This document shows positions 24,371 to 37,082 of a DNA stretch of 43,620 nucleotides, piece after piece (positions within the stretch are counted from its first letter, which is position 1; each line of letters starts with the position of its first letter). The notes below the pieces were generated by a model, which ran no database searches, was not told the origin of the DNA, and saw only the letters and a program-made list of their open reading frames with translations. The DNA comes from Hirudo medicinalis (Eukaryota; Annelida; Clitellata; Hirudinida; Hirudinidae). The stretch lies in assembly GCA_011800805.1 (NCBI GenBank), contig MPNW01000258.1, forward strand, positions 48,221 through 91,840, given 5' to 3'. The position numbers and the translations under genes are program-made.

Positions 24371-25414
24371 AAAGTGGTGAGATAATTTTGTAAGGGATGC
24401 TAAATATCTCTCCATTTTATTTCAAATCTATTTCATCGCTGATGAAAACAACTAACTCGTCCTGCAAATGGAATGTTTAGCAGAGATAAGAAGTAATTTT
24501 AATATGAATTTTTGATTAATATCGAAGTTATTTGAATTAAAGTCCATTTCAAAACGCAGAAAATTAATTCGCAGAGCAATCGTGACGGAGGTGATGTCAT
24601 TCATGTCACACATGTTGCTGACTCCATAGCCTGGAAAACTGACTAAACGAAGCTAGTTCACATTGCAATGTTTAATCCCAATGTTTGATCCAAGATCAAT
24701 TGTTTCACGTTAGCACGAATGGACGACTCTTATCAAGTCCCAATCAAAACTAAATTAAGTTGTCCTACGTACTTCAGCAACGCCTTTATCACGAACTCGG
24801 CGTTCGTACAATTGTTAGAATTACTGCGGTTATTAGAGTTATCTTCGAGATTTTGGGCGGCGTCCATTTGTGGTTGCAAGCTGGGTTTACAAACGCAAAC
24901 GCTTTTCAAAGTAGCAACAACGAGTATAACTTTAGCAGTCAATTAGCTCTTTCCTTTTATAAAAACAATCAAAGTCACTCTAATTACGAAACAAAATTTA
25001 CAATTTTAAAGCTACTACAAGAAAATGTATTTCAGTGATACATGAACAACCAGGAGCAGTTGGTGGCCCAAGTTTGCTGAAAGATAAACTATTAATGGTT
25101 CTAAACTTTCTACAGTAAATTATTATTACACTCACAGAAGTACAAAGGAAGCAGCTAAGGCCATTTTTTTTGTAATTGTTTATGTGTTACATAAACTTGA
25201 AATGAAAGCAAACTCATGACAAGAACAATTTTAATATAGGTCTGACATTTCCAAAGCAATTTTGGGCGGATGAATTTCACTTGGAATTAAAAATAATATA
25301 AAGAGACTGAAATAATTCTTTTAATGCGCCCATCATGAAATTCATCTGAGTCACCTTCATCATTGCAGGAGCACTGTAATCGTGATTCGATTATAACCAC
25401 TATCATCATCATCA

Positions 25415-28400
25415 TCAGGATATCATGAGAGCAAGGAATTTGGTGTACTGCGGTTGTTCGGCAGCCAATCGTTTAACCCTCTCCACGACCCTCGACACGT
25501 TGACCGACACCGAACCACAGTCCGAAGAACATCCGTGCGACATTTCCTTCGGGCCGTTCCTCCCGTCACCCACACCGAGGTAAGACCAGACACTCCTGAA
25601 GAAAGGAGCGCTCGAGGTCAGGTCCGAATGGCACAAGAGTTGATCGATGACCGCGGTCGCAGCAATTGCACCTCTCGATCCGTCCAAATGTTCGAGGTGA
25701 CGAACGATTCTCGACAGAACCTCGGAGGACAGTTTTGAAACTTCCCCCAAAAATTTTGGATCGGATCCGTACAGAGCGTCGTTCGAGTCGATGCCCGAGA
25801 TTTTGTAAGGCAGACGGGACTGCGACTCCGAGGTTAAAGAAAGGACGACGCTGCAGTAGCATCGGACCTTTGAATCCGAGCGCTCGTCCCATCCGTAGGC
25901 TTCGATTCTGGAAAGCAGTTCTTTGAAGTGGAAAAGGGGAGGACGATCGGGCGGATCGGGCAGCAGGACGAGACCGCTGCAGAGGTTCCTTACGAACTCC
26001 ACCAACATTCCTTCTGTTTGGACCACCTTTCCGTCCATCTCGAGCAAGCTATAATTTAACAAAACCAACCATTAAATTGAATTAACCACTTAACCATGCG
26101 GCCGACAGACCTCGGCACCTCTGCGACGAGGTCGATGGCAGACGCGAACAACGAATCCGCCTGAGAGATGCATCCGTTCTGCAGGGCGACGAGTCCCGAG
26201 ACGAGGTACAAGTTGAGTCTGTGGAAGACGCCATTGAGGGATGGTATGGTGATGAAGCAGTAGGCACTGCAGGCCCTCCAAAATGTTCCTTCTTGACCAT
26301 TGACAGATAATCTCCTGTTCATAGCCAACCTGTTGACCCTGTGAACCAAACCCAGGAGCACGGGGTCGATGTTGCAGAAGCTCGACCGACACTCCACGTA
26401 GAACTGCAGTTGAGACGAATCGCTCTCCTTGCGAACCGTTCCTATGAAGTCGCCGATCAGCCGGCCTACGAGGCGGACCTTTGGGTGGATTTGGTCAGTG
26501 ATTTTGATGGTTCTACATGCTGTTATTATGAACTTTAAAGATGCTAAATTTAGGTCATTTGTGGACTTACATTGCTATTAAAATTGTTCAATTTAAATTA
26601 TAAAAAATCCACGGGAGATAATTCACGACCCTAACGAAAAACAAAATAATTCTTCGTTAGCAAATACGCCGTCATGCCTCAATTTATTTCTGATTCGAAC
26701 AAAACAAATTGCATGATTGTAACCTACAAACTGAAATCTACTCACCTCATCATCAAGAGAAATGGCAGACACCTGTTCGTGGAGATGTTTACATATGGTC
26801 ATAAAGGTGTGAATAACTACAGGATCGGACAAAATCACAACGTCCGAACCTTCGACCGATCTCGACTCCCGCACTTCATCGGAGTATTTTTTCAGGACGT
26901 CCTTGCAAACCAAGACCTGCAAATAGAAAACCATAATTCTGAATTTTTAAAATGTGATGTGAGCACATTTATTACTATGTTTAAGCCTTAATTCAATTAT
27001 AACTTGCAAAAACATTTCATTGCAAGAGCCAAGAGAGTTGCAATCATAATGACTCAGCTCGCACTGCCACGAACAGCCAAGAAAAAAAAAGTGCTGCTGA
27101 TACTTAAGGAAATATATATGTTTGTGCATATGGCTGTGTATAATTTATACATGTATTGCATATAATATTTACAATATGAAATGTACAATAATCATATACA
27201 ATATGCAACATATAATAAATATATACAATAGTTCAAAATGAAAAATAAAAGAAAAACTCAAAATTTAAAATCATTCAATTGGTGCATCACAATTGTAATG
27301 TACCGTAATATAGAACTCGACATTACCTTAGTTTCACCCTCCATAAGGTCGTGGAAGGGTAGAAAATTTGAAAGAGCCAACAATTCAGTAAGACTTAGTC
27401 TTGCACATCCCACAAGATTGCCCATCATGGTCCTCAAGGAGGTCTGCTCTGCCTCGAAAGCTCGATCAGGCGACAGTTTCCTTACGACGTCCCCCATCAG
27501 CACGTTCACCTCCTTCCTTCCGAAGTGTCGAGAGACGAAGGCCGACCACGCCTCTGCACAAGCCGAGTAATCTCTCGGCCTTTCGAAGGAGGTTACGGTC
27601 CTCCAAACTTCGTTCAACAGCGGACGTCGCTCTTCTTCGGGAGGATCCGAGCCTTTGGCCAAAGACGAACCGAAGCAAGAATACAAGTCGGAGCTGAAGG
27701 AAGAACATTTTCAGTTAAATTAAACACTTTAGCTCGATTTAGCATTGTTAAGCGAACAAAAATATAACCCCGAGTCGGTTAATAAAAAGTGCTATCACAA
27801 GAACGTGTAAGAATAATTAATCCAATAAGACCATCTTAATATTACATCTGTTAAATGCATTACTTCACCCAACTTAATTGTCATTTCAACACTCACATTT
27901 CTTCATCATCTCCTTCCAGCTCAGAAATCATTTTCCTGATCTCGGTCGCTCTCTCGGCAACGTAAGAATGAGGCAATTGATTAATCAAACACCTTAATAC
28001 CAGAGACTTCGTGTTGTGATCCCTGCACTGATCGGCCAGTTGGAACAACACGTCGAATTGGTCGAAAGCGAGACTTTGGGTGACGACGCACCTGGAGAGG
28101 CACCTCACCATCCATTCCATGGCAGGATTGAAGAACTTTAAAATGTTGGTTTCTGAATCTCTGTACTTAATCTTATTTGTCAGTTCCAAACAGAATGGTG
28201 GAGAATTTAGGCTGGTGATCGTATCTCTCAAAGATTTGAGCAAATAGGATGTCTGGGTGAGTTTTGAACTCGCGAGGGGAAAAGGATTCTGACGATCGGT
28301 GGAAGTGCGAGTCGACGGAGGAGCCTTTTTGAAGGAGCCTCGCTTCTCGGTCATCCGAAGGATGGAAAGCGAATCCCCGACTCGAGCCAAATAACACCTC

Positions 28401-30729
28401 AGGTAAGCGGACACGAGGGGTTCGGCAGCACCCCGAGAAGCCCCGACGAGTCTTTCGAGGGCACGTTCGGCAGCCCCTCGTTCCAGAAAATCAAAACACC
28501 TGAGAAGGCTTGCCTCGATGTAGACACGAGGAAGTAGTTCCCTGATCGATGCAATCTTGTAGAACCAATTGCGACAGGTCTCCTTGGCCGTGTCCGATAT
28601 CTTTAATTATTTTGTCTATTATTACAATTCAATTACAAAAATCTAATTGAAAAATATGGGTTCAAAGTAATGACTTTAATATTAATAAAAATAATATTAA
28701 TAATTGTATTTAGCCGATCTTATGAGTGCCTCATATATCCGAGCAGGACGTGAAGGCTCTTTTTAATTGCTACCATTTACATGGCCCCTAACCGAGGGAG
28801 CTCCCTGGCGGTGCAGGTGGAGTTGCGAAAGCGCCGCACCACCGCTATTACCAACCATTTCGGGATCGATGTCGGCCACGGATATGATGTGTCTTTGGCC
28901 GGGCGATGACGATGATATCGCCTTCTCGAGAAGTCTCTCAAAAACCAGATGACCAAAATTGTCAAGAATTTCAGTGATGATGACAAACTTGCTTGGATAG
29001 AATTGCTTTGATGAGGTGTCACCCAACAGCTTGGCACACTTGGTAGCAATTTGAAACGAAAGTTAAATTTGTTGCATTAAATTAACAAAACATTTAAGCG
29101 AGTCTACGTAATGCCCCGGAATTTTAAAGCAAATTTCCGTCAAAATATTATTATTCAATCAATTACATGTTCAATCATCAAGATAACATTGTCACCTGGA
29201 AGCTCATCATTTTTTCTTTTATGTAAATTTTACAAATTTGTGTTAGCAGTCCAAAGCTCCCCTCAGTATGTGGATTAAGTAAATAATGCAATTACTATTA
29301 ATGTAGGAGCTGCTGTTAACACCAATAATGTCCATTATTAATGGTACAAATGACTTACCTAACAATGACCGACTGGTTTTATTAAAAGAACTTTACATAC
29401 CTGAATAGCTATCTTTAGAGTTTTCACTCTCTGGTCATCCTTCCAAGCTGCAGCCAAAGTGCTTCCCAGCTCGTTGATGTGGTTCACGTATTCCTCTTGA
29501 GTCAGTGACAATGTCTCGTGTTCGAAACCTTCTTCGAGCTCATCGAGCTGCTCCAACCTGGTCCTAACCTGAATGGAAAATTAATTGGTTGTTGAAAATT
29601 ATCTTTAAAATGGAATCTGTCCATTCACATTCAATTCATTGCAAAGTCTAAAATTAACTTAGATAAATGGTCGCATGCAATAAAGTGCAATGAACAGTTC
29701 GTGAGGGTCGCCAAAAATTGAAAGGCGTTACATTGTAAGTACAAGTGAAAAACTGGATTATCTTAAGAATTCTTTCTTAAATACTTTCCTTGCATGAAGC
29801 TGAGATGATGCAAAACATTTCAATTAAAACATGTATCTTCAATTATTCTTCATAGACACTAATTAGGTCCATGGATATAAAATAATGACATTTGTCAAAT
29901 GTAGATTACCTTTTCAGATATTGATGTGGGTAGGGCTTTAGTAGCGACTTCTTTCTTGTTGGACAAAGCGACAAGAGAAAGCTTTTGAGAGGTTGTGAAA
30001 GTTGAAAGTATTTGAGACTGCTTTTGTGACCACAATTCAAATCCATCATCACCTGAGATATTAAGGAGATTATATTTCATCATGCAAATCATAACACATA
30101 AAGGCTGAACCTTAGAAATAATTTTTTTAAATTTTATTTCAAACAAGGTCAATGGGCTGTTAACCATTTATATGACCATCAGAGATTATCAACAACAACA
30201 TTTACAAATCTATTATCCAATTGCTAAATAGCTCAAATAAAAAGTGGTTCATATTATCGCAAATGCAGCACATAAGTGGCCTCGAGCCTCGTTAAGACTG
30301 CATTAGGATGCTTAGAGCATATCTGACAATTCTGCTGCAAGTAATGAAATTTTCAAAAAACTTTTTAAAAAAAAAGCAGAAAACAAAATAAGGACCTCTC
30401 GTGAGCTTCCCTTCATTGGAAGTAACATGATTGCCAGGATCACTTGCAAGATCGTGTGAACTTTTCCTTTTGCCATTTACTTCTCCATCAATCTGAATTG
30501 AGGCCTCAGCAGCAAACCTGCTTAATGGATCTTCAAATTCTGATTTATGACTGATTAATTTGGAGTTGGAATGATTTTTAGCAAGTGCAGTCTCAGATTT
30601 TGAGGTCGTTGACGATGTTTTGGGAAGTAAGGATGTTTTGAGGGGATGACTAAGAACTCCCTCCCGATTAAGATGATTTAATCGGTTCCTTTCCAAATCA
30701 TATTTTCGTGGCCTAGGTTTCCAATCCAT
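25415..30729 (-). CDS. VPS35L: VPS35L, large subunit of the retriever endosomal recycling complex
   Basis: Nine minus-strand exons: 30396-30729, 29910-30052, 29401-29568, 28781-29038, 27897-28600, 27327-27693, 26746-26916, 26111-26478, 25415-26048. The total is 3147 bases, an open frame of 1048 residues, a little longer than the vertebrate protein. In the family, VPS35L is the alpha-solenoid scaffold that holds VPS26C and VPS29 and recycles membrane cargo from endosomes with the CCC and WASH complexes. Conserved blocks in order: LWSQKQSQILSTFTTSQKLS (~120-145), LTQEEYVNHINEL (~180), KQFYPSKFVIITEILDNFG (~226-244), DTAKETCRNWFYKIASIREL (~304-323), LNEVWRTVTSFERPRDYSAC (~560), FYVECRSSFCNIDPVL (~741), ACSAYCFITIPSLNGVFHRL (~780) and SNDALYGSDPKFLGE in the last exon. 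The start is the first ATG of exon 1 (MDWKPRPRK). Donors GTCCTT and GTCTGT are weak but required by phase. Exons 4-9 are markedly GC- and CpG-richer than exons 1-2 and the introns. Confidence 0.95.
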
Positions 30730-32042
30730 CAAAAGACGTAATGAAAATTGATGTTATCGGAAAATACTTTTGTTCAGAACTTAACAGATGCCAGCGACCT
30801 ATTTGAAGCTTTATAGATTCGTAAACATACTGATAATGATTATATCCGTCTAGTCACAAGACCACCTTAAAAGGTCCAAAAGCTGAGTACTTAAACTGCT
30901 AATATCGGAGTGCTTTAATCCTAATTTATTATTAAGCTTGACTGAATTGCATTCGAAAACTATGAGCATCCCACTGAAACATAATACGCTCACAAGTTTG
31001 CAGAAAAGCCTCTTTGAAACTTACGCCCATCAAAGAGTTGCACAAACACTAAAAGCAAGTTTTTCTGACAATTGAGGATAACTGAGTTGGCAAATCTAGA
31101 GTAACAAAACTTGCAGATTTGATTAGCGATAAACAGCTTTAATATAGGTAAATTCCTGCTTAAATTTGGATCATCAAAAAGCAAGGAATTAAATTAAAAA
31201 GAAATGTAGAATCCTTCTGAATATTCTTTAAGTTGTATGTAAAAAAATGCATATAATAAAAAATTTTAAAATTAGTCTGAAACGCTTTTTCACCTAGCGA
31301 ACAGTTATTAATAGGCATCGTTAGGCATATGCTACACAGTTAATAGTTGTTTTTTTTTAAGGCACAACCGTATTCTAACCGGAGAAGTGGTTTTTTAAAT
31401 TGTTTTTACTTGTCATACTAAAGAATTTAACATATATTTTTCGTCTGCCCTTACATTATACGTTTACTTTTTGAAGTAGGATATCATTGATTCTCATTCC
31501 AGAGAAATTCAAAATGGCCTGAAATTGAAAAGAACAAGAGTCTCCAATCTTCATTTGCTGTTGTATTCACTCAATGTCATTGGAAAAATTCTTGTTTTCA
31601 TCGAGGGCGTCATTTCACTTTTTGTCAGGGAGGTGGAGCATCTGCTAATTTCGGGACATTTAAGATGGGGTTAGGTGAGAATGGGGCTGAATGAACTTAG
31701 ACATCTTTAGTTGTCTAAAAAACCACAAATTAGTAAATCCTCTTGAAGCGCGAAGTTGCTCAATTCATATACTCAGGTTATTGCAGCGCAACACTAAATT
31801 AGTGGTCAATCCAAAATGCTGATATCTTGATTTATGATATTTTTTCCTCACAAACTAGATTGCTGTGTTTTGTTTGTATTTTGTCTTACTCAACTGGTGA
31901 AAGACAAATTGCAATTTGGCATGCCCCCCGTTCGAGTTTGAACAAATAAATAAATATCGGACTATGAAGATGTTTCTCAACCTATTCATAAATTTCCTTC
32001 AAATTCTCGAGTAACTAATCCAAAATTAAATCAGTAAAATAT
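30730..32042. other. Intergenic region between VPS35L and the DEG/ENaC gene
   Basis: Should hold the VPS35L promoter (near 30730 and above) and the 3' UTR of the channel gene. It contains one copy of a dispersed motif (31599-31640). No TATA box or other site can be defended. Confidence 0.6.
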
Positions 32043-33647
32043 TTAAATGGGTAATTTAAGTTCGGCATTATTCGTTTTTACGCGAAACATGGTGTTTTTA
32101 ACAATCATAACAACGTTTATGCAAAACTCTAAAACTTCCACAGCCGTCATCATGGTTATTCCAAGCCACAAACTGAAGGAACCACCAATGAAACTGAGCA
32201 TAGACTCCCAAGTATATTCTGGGTAATCACAGATAACAACCGGATTCAGTTGTCTGAACTGGAAAGAAGCCTGCAAAAAGTTAGACTTTAGCAGCGAAGA
32301 TCTTCCGAAAATGTCAGTCAAGTCGTTCAGTGTGATCTTCTTCTGACGAAACTCATCAATTGCCATTCTGAAGGGCTTAAAGTAATTAGCCATTTCTTCG
32401 CTTTGGTTCAAATAGGGCTCCACGAATTTTACGAAGAAGTCCATATAATATGAAACGTGAGGCCAATCACCCATGCTATGAATTGTGACATCGTAGTAAG
32501 TTTCATTGCAAGGTTGCTGACATTTATCAGCACATAAATCATACAGTTTCTGGTTGGTCGTCAGGTCTTTGCAGATCATTTCAGACGCGGCTCTCAAGAG
32601 AAGTGTGGTTTCATAGGACTGATTCGACCTTCTCCAACGATAAGCTAGGGAAGTGTTACCACAGACTTTATGATGTTGCATGTATCGAGGAAGATAACAA
32701 TCAGAACTAACACAATGACATCTACTCAAAACAGCCTCTTGCACGCAAGCACCTATGCAGGACATATAAGAATACCTGTCAACATCTGATTTGTCCAGAA
32801 GCATTCTTTCGTGACATCCGGCGGGATTGTAAGGCTTTCCTAGTCTCGCTTTAACGATCATATCCATGTTGACAACGTTATCCGTTCCAGATCCCAGGTT
32901 AAATCCAGAAGAGATGTCATCGATAACATTTGGATGGCTCAGAATTATTTTTACCCCATTTGCTTCAACATTCATGAAATCCTCTTTGAACTCATCCTGA
33001 ACGTCAAACAAGGAATTCGTGTAAACTATCATGGTTAATTTGTTTATAATCTCAGGGCATGATGAATTGACTCTAAAAGAATAGCAGTTGTAATAGGTGA
33101 CGTCCCAAAAAAGACTTTTCCCGAAATAGCAATTAGTACTTCGAATCACTTCTCCGGAAGTATCCCACATTTTGTAACTGGTCAGAAGGGGAATTGTCTG
33201 GTTGTCTGAAGTGTATTTAGGGAGAGAATTAAAATATAAATCAACCATGTTGTCCATGAGATCCTTATAATCCTCAAAATCTGGATCAAGAGATCTAAAT
33301 TTTGACTCACGAATGTCGGACATCAACATATCAATTTTGCCTCGAAATTCATCATCAGTGAGGAATTCATAGTAGTTTATCCCTGATACTTTGGGGTGCA
33401 AGTTACAGATGTTAATGACCGGGAAAACATTTGGATATTTCGAATCTTCGTAGAACGTTTTATGGGGATAAGAATAAAATTTAATGAACAATGTACACAA
33501 TTGCCAAGCAAGGATTAGTGAGCTTACAATTACTGCACAGATCCACATAATTCTCAGAGGCAGCATCTTAGACTTGATGGCCCTAGGAACGCCTCGAACA
33601 GAGATATTTTCTCCAAACTTTAGGCATTCCTCAAATACGTGATTCAT
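32043..33647 (-). CDS. DEG/ENaC-family cation channel subunit, single coding exon
   Basis: A 534-residue frame from the first ATG. The frame stays open for about 20 more codons upstream to a TAG but without another ATG. DEG/ENaC subunits form trimeric, usually amiloride-sensitive sodium channels gated by peptides, protons or force. The N-terminus FGENISVRGVPRA matches the family gating region, but the usual His-Gly is Arg-Gly (18-19). M1 follows (~31-56), then FPVINICN after M1. A Cys-rich ectodomain includes CIGACVQEAVLSRCHC and CADKCQQPC followed by YDVTIHSMGDWP. M2 is preceded by YTWESMLSFIGGSFSLWLG, and the selectivity-filter triplet reads GIT (~496-498) rather than the usual G-x-S. The short tail ends NNAELKLPI. 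Lack of introns could be ancestral or due to retrocopying; no poly(A) tract is seen. The gating ligand is unknown. Confidence 0.93.
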   Translation of the reverse strand: MNHVFEECLKFGENISVRGVPRAIKSKMLPLRIMWICAVIVSSLILAWQLCTLFIKFYSYPHKTFYEDSKYPNVFPVINICNLHPKVSGINYYEFLTDDEFRGKIDMLMSDIRESKFRSLDPDFEDYKDLMDNMVDLYFNSLPKYTSDNQTIPLLTSYKMWDTSGEVIRSTNCYFGKSLFWDVTYYNCYSFRVNSSCPEIINKLTMIVYTNSLFDVQDEFKEDFMNVEANGVKIILSHPNVIDDISSGFNLGSGTDNVVNMDMIVKARLGKPYNPAGCHERMLLDKSDVDRYSYMSCIGACVQEAVLSRCHCVSSDCYLPRYMQHHKVCGNTSLAYRWRRSNQSYETTLLLRAASEMICKDLTTNQKLYDLCADKCQQPCNETYYDVTIHSMGDWPHVSYYMDFFVKFVEPYLNQSEEMANYFKPFRMAIDEFRQKKITLNDLTDIFGRSSLLKSNFLQASFQFRQLNPVVICDYPEYTWESMLSFIGGSFSLWLGITMMTAVEVLEFCINVVMIVKNTMFRVKTNNAELKLPI

Positions 33648-36147
33648 CGTTACGTGAAATACTGTTTTCCAATTTCTTGGTTCTTCAGGAAAAATCAAAT
33701 TTGCAAGCTACTCGAGTCAGAAATTTCTTTCCGAAATCTTCAATGCGACTAAAAAGGTTGGCTAATTAATTCTCATCGCATGACGAACATTGTTTCAAAG
33801 AAGTTTATCCCTATTTATGTACGCGTGACACGCGCACAATCGAAGCAATTGATTTTCCAGAACCGCTAATTAAAAGCACGTCATTATCAGCAACAATTCT
33901 TCGATTTTGCATGTTTTTGTGTGAAAACGTCTAATTTTAAACTATCTAGTGCTTCCACTAATTAACTGTTTTTGCAGAGCATCAATAGTTCAAATCCCTA
34001 TTCATGTATGTCATCTCGAAGGAGCACATATAACTGACACATTCAGTTATTTCTGAATGAATTTCTACAATATGCAACATTAATTAAGCCTTGTATCATC
34101 ATAATACCAGCTGAATCAAGAAATCATAAAACAGAATGTAGACCTAAGGCCACTGCAATTACAGCGCATTGACATAACAATTAACTGCACAATTAATCTG
34201 CACCACGCTTCAGCGGACGCAACACTACTAACAATAACGATTCGCCAAAAATAAATCATATCACGCAGATGATAAATAATACTTAATCGATTAGAAAATG
34301 GGGTTATAAAAAGTAATCGTAACAATGTTTGACTCTATTTGACGGAAAAATATAATTAAATCAAAGAGATTCATGACCAAAACTGAACCAAAGGAAATTT
34401 ATGCTCATCAAATCCCGCCAACAAAAAAACCGAGGCTTTGCTCTACTTGAAAAATAAATATCTAAACATGTCTCAACAGACAAAATAATGGCTTTGAGCC
34501 CCACAATTTGTTGCAGATGCATGAAGTTCGAATATTTATACATATAAATAATAATAATAATCGATAGCCTCTTCCACAAACGACAGAACTAGGGATTTGT
34601 TCAGTTCCTTCAATCACTTGACTTTTATTTTTTGCTGATGCTCTTTACATTACATCTGAATGGCTTTTGAACCGATGAGGAAACTTCTGACTTGCTACGA
34701 AACTTATATTGTACTTCAAGAACAAAGTGGAAATATACACAACGGAGTGCTAGTGAAAAATAAAGTTTAAATGTTTGTTCTCACCCCCAGATTTGTTCCT
34801 CCTTATATAGAAAAACACACAGAATGTTATTACGACCAAGCCTTGTTTACAGATGATGCAGCATCTCCAAGCACCATAAAAAAGCATTGAAACTACATGT
34901 TGTGTACAATTCATACATGACTTATTTTGATATTTTGGGTAAAGGAAACTGCTGACTGTGCCTTTCAACAATATGAATCTAGCAATTCCTTGTTGGCATC
35001 TCATGGCCAGAATACATGTAGCTGGTGTCGAAAGAATTGGATAAGACTTTACCTTTGTGGCCTGAGGATGACTGCAGCAGAGGCACTGCCCTCAAGATTG
35101 GATTTATCCATTCGAGTCCACGCTTTTGAGAAACATTCAAGGAGTTTGATAGCAGGACTACTTGGAAAACCCATGAAAAAGTTAGACATTTGCTACTACG
35201 AGTTCTTGCGTGTGGTGTCTGCACATTAAACTGATAAGTGACTTCTGCAGCTTCTATTGAAGTAAAGTGACACCTCCAGTTTTATTGCCAGTTTTGCTGG
35301 TTGAGGTCAAACAAAACACATAAACTGAATTCTGATATTCTTTCAAGTGCCAGTCATCAACGAACTGAAAACAGCAAAAGTCTGTGATTCACCAGTTCTA
35401 TTTATCATTTTGCGAAATCCTAGTAATTTCATGAAACCACTACCTGATACTATCACAGCAGGCCATTCAATGCTCTCTTTACTAGATAGAGCAGGTAGCA
35501 TCTTATGACCTCAATGTATGGTCAATTGATTCTTGGCCCAAAAACTCAGTTGTTCTTAAGCAGTAATAGTAGCACTTTCATGGATGGATTTGTTATGAAG
35601 TATGTGCAAATAAAAAAATGACTCAGGACTTGTCAATTTAAAGGTACCTCTGAACCTGCTAACCTTTTGGACAAACCTCCTACGAGCCAAATGTCATGAT
35701 TGGTGCCACTAGATTGAAGCCTCCATAATATTGCTCACCTAATTAACATGTGGAAAACAGTTCAAATATAATGGTCCATGAAAATAAATTCCTGCCAACG
35801 GAAGAGCCAAAAAGAAGTGATTAGTTGCAATAATCAGCCTTGCTGATGACAATGGAAAATTCTGATCTTTGCTGAACATAGCAACAAACATCTAGAAACT
35901 GCAAAGTTAATAAATATGTTTAGGTCATACGTAAAATGTTATCATAACAATCTTTAACTTAAATATTTATTAGTTTAAATGTAAGACATAAGATCGTTGA
36001 GCATGCTGCACAACCCTACAACATTTAAAATATTTCAATTTTTCAATAACAAAAAGGGTATTAGAACATGCAACAACATTTTGTGAATTTTATGATTCTT
36101 AGCATTAGAAATATTAAACACAATGGAGACATTAATTCTGATTTCTG
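33648..36147. other. Intergenic region between the DEG/ENaC gene and TMEM42
   Basis: Contains the channel promoter on the left and the TMEM42 3' UTR on the right (AATAAA on the minus strand near 35964). The frames at 34750-35229 on both strands overlap each other and match no family I recognise. Otherwise unremarkable. Confidence 0.55.
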
Positions 36148-36801
36148 TCAGTCGGTTTTGTTGCCTTTCACGTCAGGAGATGCATCTGTGCTAGAAGTAT
36201 AGGCATTCATAACAACAAGTCCAATGATGATCATAATTGCTCCTATGAACCAAGTTCCATTCAATCTTTCCCCCAATAGGAACCAGCCAAGAATTGCCTT
36301 GAATTTTTGTTCATATTTAAATACAAATTTATAAATTTTGCCACGTAGCAAAACAAATATATTTCCTCCAATTAATACCTTAGAAATAATGCTTGAATTG
36401 ATGAGGAATTGCAGTATGAACCAACCGTGGAGAAAAGATTTGAGGAAGAATTGATTACTGTTGCCGACAACGAAGAAAGTCGCTGGAGACTTTTGGAATA
36501 CGAGATCCACATTAAAGCATTACAAAGAAGAAACATGCCAAAAAAAGTCGCTCTCAGTAAAATTACAATCTGAAAGATGAAAAACATCCATCAGCAATTA
36601 TGGAAAACAACTATATAACTAGCTTACATAGTAGCATGCATCTTCGAGATCTTCTGGAATGTACGACTTAACTGATTTTTCCAACATTTGACAGCTGTCC
36701 TTAACGGAAGACCCCATAACCAACTTAGCAAATATTGAGGCGCTGCCAGCAAAACAACCCGACATCATAGCCCATTGAAAACCTTGGCCATACCGCTTCA
36801 T
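36148..36801 (-). CDS. TMEM42: TMEM42-like multi-pass membrane protein (EamA/DMT superfamily type)
   Basis: Exons on the minus strand: 36628-36801, 36426-36569, 36148-36297, all phase 0. They give 155 residues, close to the roughly 159 of the vertebrate protein. Recognisable blocks are SGCFAGSASIFAKLVMGS in exon 1, and FLLCNALMWISYSKSLQRLS plus SATVINSSSNLFST in exon 2. Exon 3 gives AILGWFLLGERLNGTWFIG and AIMIIIGLVVMN, the last helix. Human TMEM42 has the same order (NSLMWTFFSRGL, SSAIASVTVTFSN, LGYVLYGE). Four membrane helices are likely. The family looks like half of a drug/metabolite-transporter fold, and its function is not established. The exon 2 donor is GTTGGT, also used elsewhere in the window. 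The neighbouring USP gene is divergent. Confidence 0.85.
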
Positions 36802-37082
36802 AGTAATATGGCTCTCGTCTCAATTGTAATGCAACAATTGGCACTCCCCGAAATATCAACAGATAAATTGCCACCAATCTTGAGATCAGATACCAAACAG
36901 ATTAAAAGTTAATATAAATTAATATTTAAAAGTTTTATAATTTAATTCATGCTAAACAAATTATATTTTTTCATGTAAATTGCAAATTACAATCCATTAA
37001 AAGGGTTAATGATACTTTCAGAACGACAAACATTTTTTTCGAAAACTCTCACATTCGCAAGAGTGTTTCCTTTGAAGTAGGT

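Larger units (their letters stand above)
23685..25414. other. Intergenic region left of VPS35L
   Basis: Contains low-complexity GAT/CAT runs, an unremarkable AT-rich stretch and the presumed 3' UTR of VPS35L. TTTAAT at 25320-25325 reads ATTAAA on the minus strand and is a possible polyadenylation signal. Overlapping frames at 24719-25038 show no family features. Confidence 0.65.

Noticed and set aside
24866..24905. Possible third copy of the SINE-like repeat (TGCAAGCTGGGTTT)
   Set aside because: Only about 35 bases resemble the repeat, and the CATTTATATAGCG and CCCAGGGGC blocks are missing, so chance cannot be excluded.
25454..28952. Many frames of 60-110 codons on both strands inside VPS35L exons
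   Set aside because: They are shadows of GC-rich exons in other frames, without splice consistency or family features.
33648..33698. Upstream extension of the DEG/ENaC protein to a TTG codon
   Set aside because: No ATG is present in the extension. The start was placed at the first ATG, leaving the possibility of a spliced 5' exon.
34750..35229. Frames on both strands between the DEG/ENaC gene and TMEM42
   Set aside because: They overlap each other, match no family I recognise and show no convincing splice sites.
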